64,000 bases of DNA from Apostichopus japonicus. Its lineage: Eukaryota; Echinodermata; Holothuroidea; Aspidochirotida; Stichopodidae. Positions 46,501-61,500 of the stretch are shown piece by piece (within the stretch, counting starts at the first letter, position 1; each line of letters starts with the position of its first letter). The DNA lies in assembly GCF_037975245.1 (NCBI RefSeq), contig NC_092574.1, positions 7,000,713 to 7,064,712 on the forward strand. Direction: 5' to 3'. The translations under genes were made by a program, and so were the position numbers. The notes below the pieces were generated by a model. The model did no database searches. It saw only the letters and a program-made list of their open reading frames with translations, and was not told where the DNA came from.

Positions 46501-49500
46501 AATTTCAACTCATGCACCAAGGAAAGAAGATTGTTTTCATGTCCATCTAAGCTTGTATTATTTTGGAAAAGATGACAACTATCATTAGCAACAATAGATT
46601 TTAGAATACATTTAGAAAAGTAAACAAGTAGAATATATCGGTAGCCTATTATGAAGGCTGAAATTTGGATTTGGCAAGATCTGATGGAATATTACTTGGC
46701 ATTTGTTGGCAATGACAGAAAGTCAGAGCGTAACCTGCTAATTCCACACACACAAAAATTGTAACAGAGATGATGTAGTTAAGGAAAGTCTTAAAATGTA
46801 ATGTAAAAGTATTTTACATAAAGTTTTGTAGGACCAAACTTGTTTGGGATTTGACAGAACTGTCAATTTGACAAAATGTTTCTAACCACACCGGTCTCCA
46901 GTCTGAAATCATATAATACATAAATATGTTCTTCATCAGATTTTTCCAAAGTTACAACTCTTTAAGTTAGAGATAGAGAGAGAGAGAGAGCAGTCATTAT
47001 GGTTGTGTGGGACATTATACAAACCTGTGTTAACTGTGACTGTGAATGAACAAGTTGCAGTCAGAGGTACTGCATTGCTGAATATGTAAGTGACAGTTGT
47101 ATCACCGAGAGGGAAATAAAAGCCACTGTAAAACTGAGGATCGTTAGAAACAAACACAGAACCAGAAGTATCCTCTGCTACCGGAGTTGGGAAGCTGACG
47201 ACACCACCCGACTCTCCTGTCAGTACTGTCACCGCTTGATCTGGAGGACAGAACACTATGGTGGGAGGTCCACCTGCAAAGAAGGAACGTGAAACCAATT
47301 GGAACACTGAAGATTGAAGAGCAAACTTCTATCAATCACTATATCTGGCAATAACCAATATCATGAATCAGCCAATGAGCTAATCTATCAATCATGGAGC
47401 AATCATTTCAACCTAACAGACATTTCTTACCAGCAATTCAAATCCATCAATGAATTAAATATATTGTAAAGAAAAACCTGACAAATTTGACCAATAAGTC
47501 TATCTATATCAATCCCTTTAATTCAATTATTGAGTTTGTGATGAGTATAGATAGACTTTGTTGGTATTACGACTTTTGATTACTACATGAATAATACACA
47601 GTGCTAGTTTCATAATGGAGAACTTACACGATAGGTACTCATTTAAAATTACCTACCATCTACCAACATGGCTGGTCTCATTAACACTATAGAAATCAAC
47701 TGCTTCCTACACCTTTGATGCTAATTCTGAATTAGATCTTGAAATGATTTTGATGAGTAAAAACTACTTCAGGAATTAAAATTTTGCAATAATTAGTCAA
47801 TAAAGTCATTGCGATACACAATATCGTTTTTAATGTTTTCCTTGTAATTCTGAAGCTATGATTTGTAGAGTTTCCATACTACCATAACTGAGGCTGAAGG
47901 TGAAATCTACCATACATAATTATACTTAACCTTCAGTTGATGAGAAACCATCCTGTTATACAACATTATAAGCTTTAAAATAATTCCTTTTCTTTTCATT
48001 TGTAAACAAGCACGATGGTATTGAGAAATTAGGTCTACTTTAGCAAAGTTTCTTAATTGTCTATTTGTGATATTTACAATATACTATCAGTATTGCCATT
48101 TTCCATTTATATCACTAAATGGTGAACAATGGTTCATCAGAACCTTTTACAGTTTCAACAGAGCGTTCTAATTTCATTCTCCATTTGCCATGACTATCCC
48201 TTCTCATTAGTTACTAAAATGTCAACAAAAGTTAATAACCAAGTGATAGTAGCCCACATATAGGCCTACACAAAATAAAAATGATCTTGCATGGCCTCTC
48301 AGTTACTGATTAACGCTAAACTTTACCAAACATAGAAAAATAAGAGCATCTCTGTAACTTCCCCCTTTCATTTTCTTTACAAAACAATTTGTGCCCATTT
48401 TGCAACTTAATTTGGGAGTGCAGTGAAACAACAAGTCTAACGTTCACTAAAAGCTGTAATAATAGCTAAATTGGTAGACAGATCCAATACAAGATTTCTC
48501 TTGTGAGAAATTTGGCAAGTGTCCAAGGTAACTGTCAGTCAGTCCTACGTACATGAAGCATCTGGGAAATCCTTTTGACATACAAGATGTAAAACGTATA
48601 TCACATATTCAAGCCTAAAAACAAAAATTGTGGTATCAAGACTAAACTTCTACTTAATGTCATCCATCAGGAGGTACCAATTGTTTACCCTCATCCATTT
48701 CAATGTATTATCCCATGAATTATCATGTAACACCCACTGTACAAAGACAATATATATACAACAAATTGAGGGTACAAACGTTCCTTTTAATATAGCCACA
48801 CAATCTTGTCATGTCAATATGATGCCAACCTAATTTACAAAGATCAATCCTCTCAGACTAAAAGCTTAATACTGGTTTTTACCAGGAGGGTTTGATTTCA
48901 CCTCAAAGTGGGAAAACCTCAAAATTCTTTGACTATATTTAATTGCAAATTACACATATAAGTCATTGCCGACATGCATGTAAACAAACTTCCTTAAATG
49001 ATTAGAAAATAGAGTATTATAATTACTTTACTACCTACTATTAACTACCTAAAAAATTTGGACCTCTGTTGACTCTGACATTTGACCTCCACCAACTGCA
49101 ATAGCATTATTGTAATCTATAAGGTGCAAGCTACATACCACATATTACGACCATCCACCCCATACATATTGGGTTATTGTGTTTCTAAGACATAGCTTCC
49201 TCACAATAACAACTCCGCACAGTACTACACACACACACTATCATCATCGCATAGATTCCCTTTGCCTTTTTGACAAGGAATCAATATCCCAAGCAACAAA
49301 CACTGGAACCAATTAACATACATTAATTAAAGTAATATGTTTAGGAAAGTACAACATGGAAATAAAATCAAGGTACCATGCTTTGACTATGAAAAAACTC
49401 AAATTCAACGTGTTTCTGAAGAAAGGGTCATTTTGTTGTACAAAGTATGGCACACTATGGGAGCAAATACTTAATATCATTCACGTGAACTGTGAATGTG

Positions 49501-52500
49501 CAAGATTGTGACAACTCTTAAAACTGCCGCTCTTGAAACCTTTCCATCTTATATGAATTGAATGCAAAATAAATTGGATATTTGGATTTTCTCTTTTTAA
49601 ATTTATCTATCTGTTTTTTGGGGGGGGGGGGGGAGTTTCTTTATTTGCTTATTTGAAATGAAACTGAAGCCAAATTGATTTACACCTTTATCAGATTCCA
49701 GGATCAATTCATCATGATAAATCAGTTAATAATAGCTTTGATAATGCTATGTGTTTAAGAGATGGCTCCTCTAACGTGCAACAAGAAACAGACAAAATAT
49801 CATCCAATTATTAGTGAAAAAGTCTAAATGAGTTTTGCTTACTTTAGGCAAACTTTTAGAGAAGGTTGTTAATTAATCTGTGATGCTGGTTGTACTACAT
49901 GATCAAGTCATATTAACTTAAGACCATCGCGCACTGCCCGACTGATCGCTACCCAACTCAACCAGATTGTCTTCGTGTGGGAAATCGTGGATAGTCTGGC
50001 AGTGCGGACAAGACTACAACTAATCAAGAGTAGTGAGGGAAGTTTACTCATAAAGCCTCAATTAGTACTCTAGAATTAATTAGAAGATTGTGCTTCCGTT
50101 TCAATGCAGAGATCTGGATAAACAAGATATAAGAACAAATGAAATTTATAATTGGATTAAACCCCAAAAGGTTACATAGTGTGTAATCATGTGACCAATT
50201 ATATGTTCCTGAATGTCCTCAACTAATTCCCTTGACTAAACAAGGCAAAATGAAAATCGATGAGGTTATATATCACGCAACTCTTGTATATCCTTACCGA
50301 CGAACACACTGAAGGTACAGACATCTGATAAGCCAAGATTATCTGAGAATGAGCATGTAACAGTAGTAGTTCAGCATTCTTATGAATGCAGGATTCTGTG
50401 TCTGGGACCCAATGTTTTAGCCAGGGACTCAAAATCTTCAAATTGCTTGGATCTGGCGGACACAAACTTTGTATTACATAACAAACTCAAAGTACACACA
50501 CTCAACACTAGGCCTATGCAAAACATATAAAAAAAATTTTTTGAATGAACATCTTTCTTTCTTCTTTTCAAACTATCCACAACTTCTGAAAAGAACAAAA
50601 ACTTCTTCCAATCCTACCGATGATTGAATTTGTTTGAAAAAAAATAAATCATAACGATTAAGCGCAATGTACAGTGTTAACAATTTCCATTACTAAGACT
50701 TTCATGCTAAAATATAGTCAATGATGCTTGTCCAAATTTCCAGTGATTTGATTGGCTAATAGTCCCTTATTCAATGTCTGCAGACATTCTTGCATCTGTA
50801 GTGATCCATGAACATAAAGTATGCAACTACACGAACTGTATTTATTCTTACCTAAACACACACTGAAGGTACAGAAATCTGATAAGCCAAGATTATCTGA
50901 GCAAAAGCATACAACAGTAGTACAGGGAGTTCCTGGTGGGAAAGAGCTTCCAGCTGGAGGGTTGCAATTGACTGCTAGAGTACCTTGTTCAGCATCATTA
51001 CAAGTAGGGGATGTTGTGAAACTGTTAACAGTGCCAACTGGACAACCAGAAAGCATAGGTGCAGTGTTTGCTGTTGCTGAATGAACCAAAGAAAACCACA
51101 ACTTGAAGAAATATAAAATATATGAGATCATTTGATTTTAGAAGTAGAAAGCAGTTTATTTTCTGAATTCAATTGTTTTTATTTAGAGTATTAATTTGAA
51201 ATTCATGCATAAAGGCCTAAATTAGTATTCTAGATTTAATTATAAGTAGTGCTTTTGCTTCAACATTGAGAATCTGGATAAAAGTTTAAGAAGAAATGAC
51301 ATATATAACTGGATATAACTCCAAAATAAAAATAAAATAAAACTGTTAGCAAACTGCTTATCCACTAGAGAGCCTGTGTAATAGAATGTGTAAAAGTAAG
51401 TTGGCCTGACGTTTCGATCCTTGTAGGATCATCTTTTCAGAGGCTAAATGACAAGTAAAAGTACAGTAACAGAAGGGACAAAAACATGCACAGAATACAG
51501 ACAGGTCAATGAGCACGGTGAACACAATGAGATGGGTGAAAGGGGATTATAAGTGGACAAGGCATGGAGAGAAGAACGCTTCAGGGGAAGAGGAGAGGTA
51601 GGAGATAAACAGTGGAGGGACAAAGTGAGGATTAAACGAACAGGGTAGGGAATAAACTGGAGAGGGACAAAGACAGCAATGTGTGGAAAAAAAAGGAGGG
51701 GAAGAGAGCTATGAAAAGGTGAGTGAAGGGGGGGGGGGGAAACAAAGGGAGAAGGAGTGGGACACAGAAGAAAAGTTAGTCATGTCCTTCCTGAATGTTC
51801 AGCCCATGAGGTTGAATGGTGCGAAGGCATTGCATCCACAGCCTCTCTCTGCTGATTCGTACTAGGTCAGGACGGCTACCTAAGGATTCAATCCCCTGTA
51901 GGGACATGTCGTTAATGGTATGGTTGGGAAGGTTAAAATGTTCTCCAACTGGGGTCTCCAACTGGATATAACTCCAAAAGTTACATAGTGCGTCAACAAG
52001 GTGCAATGCTGCCTAAAGTCCTCAAATATTTCATTTGACTAAATTACAGAAAACAAACAAAGACAAAATGAAATTCAATGAGATTATATGTCATGCAAGT
52101 CTTGTGTTTATTCTTACCTAAAAACACACTGAAGGTACAGAAATCTGATAAGCCAAGATTATCTGAGCATGAGCATGTAACAGTAGTAGTTCCTGATTGG
52201 AATGTTGTTCCAGCTGGAGGGTTGCAATTGACTGCTAGATTACCTTGTTCAGCATCATTACAAGTAGGGGATGTTGTGAAACTGTTGACAGTGCCAACTG
52301 GACAACCAGAAAGCATAGGTGCAGTGTTTGCTGGTTCTGAATGTACCAAAGAAAACCACAACTTGAAGAAATATAAAATATATAAGATTATTTGATTTTA
52401 AAAAGTAGAAAGCAGTCTTAGTTTCTGAATTCCACTGTTGTGTTTTTAGAGTATTCATTTGAAATTCATGCATAAAGGCCTAAATTAGTGTTCTAGATTT

Positions 52501-55500
52501 AGTTATAAGAAGTGCTTTTGTTTGAACAAATGATGGATAAAAGTACAAGAAGAAATGACATTTAAAACTGGATATAACTCCAAACAATACATAGTGTGTC
52601 ACCAATGACCTATGTTGCCTAATGTTCTCATCTATTTCCCTTGGCTCTACAGAAAATAAAATAAAATGAAATTCAATGAGGTTACTGTATATGTCACACA
52701 AGTCTTGTATTTATTCTTACCTACACACACAATGAAAGAACAGACATCTGATAGGCCAAGATTATCTGAGCAAAAGCATACAACAGTAGTACAGGGAGTT
52801 CCCGGTGGGAAAGAGCTTCCAGCTGGAGGGTTGCAAGTGACTTGTAGATTACCTTGTTCAGCATCATTACAAGTAGGGGATGTTGTGAAACTGTTAACAG
52901 TGCCAACTGGACAACCAGAAAGCATAGGTGCAGTGTTTGCTGTTGCTGAATGAACCAAAGAAAACCACAACTTGAAGAAATATAAAATATATGAGATCAT
53001 TTGATTTTAGAAGTAGAAAGCAGTTTATTTTCTGAATTCCATTTTTTATTTAGAGTATTAATTTGAAATTCATGCATAAAGGCCTAAATTAGTGTTCTAG
53101 ATTTAATTATAAGTAGTGCTTTTGCTACAACATTGAGAATCTGGATAAAACTATAAGAAGAAATGACATATATAATGGATATAACTCCAAAAGTTACATA
53201 GTGCGTCAACAAGGTGCTGCTTAAAGTCCTCAAATATTTCATTTGACTAAATTACAGAAAACAAAAGGAGACAAAACGAAATTCAATGAGATTATATGTC
53301 ACACAAGTCTTGTATTTATTCTTACCTACAAACACACTGAAGGTACAGCCATCTGATAAGCCAAGATTATCGGAGCATGAGCATGTAACAGTAGTAGTTC
53401 CTGATTGGAATGTTGTTCCAGCTGGAGGGTTGCAATTGACTGCTAGAGTACCTTGTTCAGCATCATTACAAGTAGGGGATGTTGTGAAACTGTTGACAGT
53501 GCCAACTGGACAACCAGAAAGCATAGGTGCAGTGTTTGCTGGTTCTGAATGTACCAAAGAAAACCACAACTTGAAGAAATATAAAATATATGAGATTATT
53601 TGATTTTAAAAAGTAGAAAGCAGTCTTAGTTTCTGAATTCCACTGTTGTGTTTTTAGAGTTATCATTTGAAATTCATGCATAAAGGCCTAAATTAGTGTT
53701 CTAGATTTAGTTATAAGAAGTGCTTTTGTTTGAACAAATGATGGATAAAAGTACAAGAAGAAATGACATTTAAAACTGGATATAACTCCAAAAAATACAT
53801 AGTGTGTCACCAAAGACCTATGTTGCCTAATGTCCTCATCTATTTCCCTTGGCTCTACAGAAAATAAAATAATAGAAATTCAATGAGGTTACTGTATATG
53901 TCACACAAGTCTTGTATTTATTCTTACCTACACACACACTGAAGGAACAGACATCTGATAGGCCAAGATTATCTGAGCAAAAGCATACAACAGTAGTACA
54001 GGGAGTTCCTGCTGGGAAAGAGCTTCCAGCTGGAGGGTTGCAATTGACTGCTAGAGTACCTTGTTCAGCATCATTACAAGTAGGGGTTGTTGTGAAACTG
54101 TTGACAGTGCCAACTGGACAACCAGAAAGCATAGGTGCAGTGTTTGCTGTTGCTGAATGAACCAAAGAAAACCACAACTTGAAGAAATATAAAATATATG
54201 AGATCATTTGATTTTAGTAGTAGAAAGCAGTTGTACTTTCTGAATTCCACTGTTGTTTTTTTAGAGTATTAATTTGAAATTCATGTATAAAGGCCTAAAT
54301 TAATGTTCTAGATTTAATTATAAGTAGTGCTCTTGCTTCAACATTGAGAATCTGGATAAAAGTATAAGAAGAAATGACATTGATAACTTGCATATAACTC
54401 CAAAAGTTACATAGTGCATCTACAAGGTGCAATGCTGCCTAAAGTCCTCAACGATTTTATTTGACTAAATTACAGAAAACAAAAAAAGACAAAATGATAT
54501 TCAATGAGATTATGTCATGCAAGTCTTGTGTTTATTCTTACCTACAAATACACTGAAGGTACAGACATCTGATAAGCCAAGATTATCTGAGCATGAGCAT
54601 GTAACAGTAGTAGTTCCTGATTGGAATGTTGTTCCAGCTGAAGGGTTGCAATTGACTGCTAGATTACCTTGTTCAGCATCATTACAAGTAGGGGATGTTG
54701 TGAAACTGTTGACAGTGTCAACTGGACAACCAGAAAGTATAGGTGCAGTGTTTGCTGTTGCTGAATGAACCAAAGAAAACCACAACTTGAAGAAATATAA
54801 AATATATGAGATTATTTAATTTTAAAAAGTAGAAAGCAGTTTATTTTCTGAATTCAATTGTTTTTTTTTAGAGTATTAATTTGCCATCATGCATAAAGAC
54901 CTAAAGTAGTATTCTAGATTTAATTATAAGTAGTGCTCTTGCTTCAATATTGAGAATCTGGATAAAAGTATAAGAAGAAATGACATAAATAACTGGATAT
55001 AACTCCAAAATAAAAATAAAAATAAAACTGTTAGCAAACTGCTTATCCACTAGAGAGCCTGTGTAATAGAATGTATAAAAGTAAGTTGGCCTGACGTTTC
55101 GATCCTAGCAGGATCTTCTTCAGAGGCTAAATGACAAGGAACAGTACAGTAACAGAAGGGACAAAAACATGCACAGAATACAGACAGGATAATTAGCACG
55201 GTGAACACAATGAGATGGGTGAAAGGGGATTATAAGTGGACAAGGCATGGAGAGAAGAAAGCTTCAGGGGAAGAGGAGAGGTAGGAGATAAACAGTGGAG
55301 GGACAAAGAGAGGATTAAAGGAACAGGGTAGGGAATAAACTGGAGAGGGACAAAGACAGCAAGGTGTGGAGAAAAAAAAAGGAGGGGAAGAGAGCTATGA
55401 GAAGGTGAGTGAAGGGGGGGGGGAGGAAACAAAGGGAGAAGGGGTGGGACACAGAGGAAAAGTTAGTCATGTCCTTCCTGAATGTTCAGCCCATGAGGTT

Positions 55501-58500
55501 GAATGGTGCGAAGGCGTTTCATCCACAGCCTCTCTCTGCTGATTCGTACTAGGTCAGGACGGCAACCTAAGGATTCATTCCCCTGTAGGGACATGTCGTT
55601 AATGGTATGGTTGGGAAGGTTAAAATGTTCTCCAACTGGGGTCTCCAACTGGATATAACTCCAAAAGTTACATAGTGCGTCAACAAGGTGCAATGCTGTC
55701 TAAAGTCCTCAAATATTTCATTTGACTAAATTACAGAAAACAAACAAAGACAAAATGAAATTCAATGAGATATGTCACGCAAGTCTTGTATTTATTCTTA
55801 CCTACAAACACACTGAAGGTACAGTCATCTGATAAGCCAAGATTATCTGAGCAAAAGCATGTAACAGTAGTAGTTCCTGATTGGAATGTTGTTCCAGCTG
55901 GAGGGTTGCAATTGACTGCTAGATTACCTTGTTCAGCATCATTACAAGTAGGGGATGTTGTGAAACTGTTGACAGTGCCAACTGGACAACCAGAAAGCAT
56001 AGGTGCAGTGTTTGCTGGTGCTGAATGAACCAAAGAAAACCACAACTTGAAGAAATATAAAATATATGAGATTATTTGATTTTAAAAAGTAGAAATCAGT
56101 CTTAGTTTCTGAATTCCACTGTTGTGTTTTTAGAGTACTCATTTGAAATTCATGCATAAAGGCCTAAATTAGTGTTCTAGATTTAGTTATAAGAAGTGCT
56201 TTTGTTTGAACATTGAGAATCTGGATAAAAGTACAAGAAGAAATGACATTTAAAACTGGATATAACTCCAAACAATACATAGTGTGTCACCAAAGACCTA
56301 TGTTGCCTAATGTCCTCATCTATTTCCCATGGCTCTACAGAAAATAAAATAAAATGAAATTCAATGAGGTTACTGTATATGTCACACAAGTCTTGTATTT
56401 ATTCTTACCTACACACACACTGAAGGTACAGACATCTGATAAGCCAAGATTATCTGAGCAAAAGCATACAACAGTAGTACAGGGAGTTCCTGCTGGGAAA
56501 GTGCTTCCAGCTGGAGGGTTGCAAGAGACTTGTAGATTACCTTGTTCAGCATCATTACAAGTAGGGGATGTTGTGAAACTGTTAACAGTGCCAACTGGAC
56601 AACCAGAAAGCATAGGTGCAGTGTTTGCTGGTGCTGAATGAACCAAAGAAAACCACAACTTGAAGAAGTACAAAATATACAAGATTATTTAATTTAGTAG
56701 TAGAAAGCAATTTTATTTTCTGAAATCCACTGTAGTATTTTTAGAGTATTAATTTGAAATTCATGCATAAAGACTGAAAGTAGTATTCTAGATTTAATTA
56801 TAAGTAGTGCTCTTGCTTCAACATTGAGAATCTGGATAAAAGTATAAGAAGAAATGACATTTATAACTGGATATATCTCCATAAGTTACATAGTGCATCA
56901 ACAAGGTGCAATGCTGTCTAAAGTCCTCAAATATTTCATTTGACTAAATTACAGAAAACAAACAAAGACAAAATGAAATTCAATGAGATATGTCACGCAA
57001 GTCTTGTATTTATTCTTACCTACAAACACACTGAAGGTACAGTCATCTGATGAGCCAAGATTATCTGAGCATGAGCATGTAACAGTAGTAGTTCCTGATT
57101 GGAATGTTGTTCCAGCTGGAGGGTTGCAATTGACTGCTAGAGTACCTTGTTCAGCATCATTACAAGTAGGGGATGTTGTGAAACTGTTGACAGTGCCAAC
57201 TGGACAACCAGAAAGCATAGGTGCAGTGTTTGATGATTCTGAATGTACCAAAGAAAACCACAACTTGAAGAAATATAAAATATATGAGATTATTTGATTT
57301 TAAAAAGTAGAAATCAGTCTTAGTTTCTGAATTCCATTGTTGTGTTTTTAGAGTACTCATTTGAAATTCATGCATAAAGGCCTAAATTAGTGTTCTAGAT
57401 TTAGTTATAAGAAGTGCTTTTGTTTGAACATTGAGAATCTGGATAAAAGTACAAGAAGAAATGACATTTGAAACTGGATATAATTCCAAACGTTACATAG
57501 TGTTTCACCAATGACCTATGTTGCCTAATGTCCTCAACTATTTCCCATGGCTCTACAGAAAATAAAATAAAATGAAATTCAATGAGGTTATATGTCACAC
57601 AAGTCTTGTATTTATTCTTACCTACACACACACTGAAGGTACAGACATCTGATAAGCCAAGATTATCTGAGCAAAAGCATACAACAGTAGTACAGGGAGT
57701 TCCTGCTGGGAAAGTGCTTCCAGCTGGAGGGTTGCAAGAGACTTGTAGATTACCTTGTTCAGCATCATTACAAGTAGGGGATGTTGTGAAACTGTTAACA
57801 GTGCCAACTGGACAACCAGAAAGTATAGGTGCAGTGTTTGCTGTTGCTGAATGAACCAAAGAAAACCACAACTTGAAGAAATATAAAATATATGAGATCA
57901 TTTGATTTTAGAAGTAGAAAGCAGTTTATTTTCTGAATTCAATTGTTTTTTTAGAGTATTGATTTGAAATTCATGCATAAAGACCTAAAGTAGTATTCTA
58001 GGTTAAATTATATGTAGTGCTCTTGCTTCAACATTGAGAATCTGGATAAAAGTATAAGAAGAAATGACATTTATAACTGGATATAACTCCAAAAGTTACA
58101 TAGTGCATCAACAAGGTGCAATGCTGCCTAAAGTCCTCAAATATTTCATTTGACTAAATTACAGAAAAAAAAGAAGACAAAATGAAATTCAATGAGATTA
58201 CATGTCATGCAAGTCTTGTATTTATTCTTACCTACAAACACACTGAAGGTACAGAAATCTGATGAGCCAAGATTATCTGAGCATGAGCATGTAACAGTAG
58301 TAGTTCCTGATTGGAATGTTGTTCCAGCTGGAGGGTTGCAATTGACTGCTAGATTACCTTGTTCAGCATCATTACAAGTAGGGGATGTTGTGAAACTATT
58401 GACAGTGCCAACTGGACAACCAGAAAGCATAGGTGCAGTGTTTACTGGTTCTGAATGTACCAAAGAAAACCACAACTTGAAGAAATATAAAATGTATGAG

Positions 58501-61500
58501 ATTATTTGATTTAAAAAAAGTAGAAAGCAGTCTAAGTTTCTGAATTCCACTGTTGTATTTAGTTTAGTTTAGTAGAAAAAAGGATCAGGAGGGACACTTA
58601 AGTCCCCATCAAGGACCCTATAAAGAGAGGGAAAAAAACTGAAGACACAAACACTCAGACCCGATTACAATGCTTAAAGTGCTTGTCCAAAGCATTCTTA
58701 AACCCATTGACACTACTTGCAAGTACAACTTTCTCAGGCAAACTATTCCACTCATTCACAACCCTATTAGAAAAAAAGTTATGCCGAATATTAATCCTAC
58801 TATGCGACTTTTGAAGTTTAAGACAATGACCTCTAGTACAACTACTGTTTGCAAACATGAAAAAGTCGGTAAAGGATAAATTGTCGAAACCATACACAAT
58901 CTTGAAAACCTGGATCAAGTCCCCACGTAACCTCCTAAGCTCCAGTGTGGTGAGATTCAACAGTTGTAACCGCCTATAATAAGGAACCCTCTTTAAGGAA
59001 CTAATCATCCTAGTAGCCCTCCTCTGGACCCTTTCAAGTACTTCCTTATCCTTAGCAAAATAAGGGTTCCAAGCCTGCACAGCATACTCCAGATGAGGCC
59101 TAACCAACTGCTTATAAAGCCTAACTACGATGTCCTCTTTCAGAAAACTGAAGTTCCTCTTGATCATACCTAAAACCCTATTACCTCTTTTAGCAGCTTC
59201 AAGACAATGTTTGGAAGGTTGCAGAGACGAGTCAATGTAGATACCTAGGTCTCTTTCAACAGAGACCTCCTGTAACTCCACACCATTTAGATTGTATGTA
59301 AACTTTTGGTTACTACTACCAATGTGCATTACCTTACATTTATCAATATTAAAAAGCATTTGCCACCCCTGAGACCAGGAAAAAATCTTATCTAAATCCG
59401 CTTGAAATTTCTCAGAATCGCTTTTGGAAGAGACCTCAGAATACAATTTGGTGTCATCAGCAAACTTCTTAGCTGTACACAAAATATCTCCGTCGATGTC
59501 ATTTATATAGGCAACAAACAACAGGGGACCTAATACAGACCCTTGTGGAACCCCACTAGTAACGTTCTGCCAAGAAGAAGCACAGCCATTAATTACCACC
59601 CTCTGTTCCCTATTACCAAGCCAATTCCCGATCCAAGACAGTAAATTCCCTTTGACACCCATGCTCTTCAGCCTAAGTAAAAGACGCTGGTGGGGAACTT
59701 TATCAAAGGCCTTCTGGAAATCCAGGAACACAACATCTACAGACCTCTGCCTATTTAGTGAGCTTGTTACATCTTCCATAAACTCAAGGATATTAGTGAG
59801 ACAAGACCTTTTTTGACAAAAGCCATGCTGAGACTCTCTGATCAAAGACTGACTGCTGAAGTGACAGACCAAAGACTTTTTAACAATAGACTCCATGACC
59901 TTACAAACTACACTAGTGAGACTAACGGGCCTATAATTACAGGGCTTAGTCTTATCACCCTTCTTGAAAATTGGGGTAATATTAGCACATCTCCAGTCCC
60001 TGGGAACATAACCTTCATCCATAAATTTACTAAAAATCAACGAGAGTGGAACGCAGAAATAGTGTGCAAAAGTCTTCAACAAATACGGATGGATTGCATC
60101 CGGTCCAGAAGCTTTAGAAACATTTAGACGAAGCAGCTCCTTTAAGACAACGTCATCCGAAAATAAGACCGTATCCAGTTTAGGCCTATCACTGCCCCCC
60201 TGAAAATCTGGAATACTACTCGTATCTTCCCTTGTGAAAACCGACACAAAATAGTCGTTCAAAAGATCTGCAAGATCCTGACTATCAGTAACTATCTTAT
60301 CAGCCTGTGGTGCCCTAAGGGAAACAATTGCATCTTTAACTTTCTGCTTAGACCTGACATAAGAAAAGAAGGCCTTTGGGTTATCCTTAATTTTTAGGGC
60401 GATGCTTTTTTCGAAATTCAATTTTGCATCAGAGACTAAGCATTCTACTTTCAGCTGATGAATTTTAAACTTGGCCAAAAGAGATTCAGATTTAGTCCTC
60501 CTAAACAACTTCCACATTCTACGTTTTTGCCTAATTGCACATCTAACTTTCTTATTCATCCAGTGAGGCATACTGCTTTTACGACGACGATTCTTCCACG
60601 GAACATGATTTTCCATAATGACCTTTAATTTATCAGCAAAACAAATCCAAGACTGAGAAGCACTCATATCACTAAACAAATTAATCCAATCTGTACCCTT
60701 TAGTAAAGTTTCAATTGCCTCTGTATCTGATCTCGAAAAATCAGGTACTTTTTCCTTGCTAATAGAACTTACGACCTTACAAACAACATCAAAAGCTAGT
60801 ATATCATGATCACTAGTTCCTAGTTTTCCTAGACCGGTCAAATCAACAACATTGCTTGGATTAGAACTCAAAACAAGATCCAGGATGTTATCCCCCCTAG
60901 TAGGGAAAGTAACATGTTGATGTAAAAAGCAATCTTGCACAACATCTAGAAAATTACTACCTTTCCTACTACTAGAACCATCTATCCAATTAATGTCAGG
61001 AAAATTAAAGTCGCCCATTATAACAACATCACCTTTAGCAGCCTTTCTAATTGAATCAAACAGCACGACATCATTATCATCGCTGCTGTTAGGAGAGCGG
61101 TAAACAACACCTACAGTGATAACGTCCCTGGACCTCTTGGAGTTGTTTGTGGACAACTCGCACCAGACAGAATTAACAAAAGACCCTTGCAACTGAGATT
61201 TCTCAACACTTACAATGTCATCCCTAACATACAGTAAAACTCCCCCACCAACCCCATTATGAGTATCCCTTCTGTCCTGACGATACACAACATACCCCGG
61301 GTGAGAAACCTCAGCACTATCAATGTCCTCCCTTAACCAAGACTCGGTGATACCAAACACATCCGGTTTCAGATCCTCGAGAAGCACAGTAAATTCAGCA
61401 AAATTTTTACGAATACTTCTAGCATTGGTAAAGACAATCTTCAGCCTATCCCTGAAACTATGTACCTTAGCATGCCTCCTAAAGTTAGAACTATGACTAT

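Noticed and set aside
55193-55432. Minus-strand frame rich in Pro, Ser and Leu
   Set aside because: It reads the purine-rich tract of the Penelope-like fragment on the opposite strand; low complexity and no domain.
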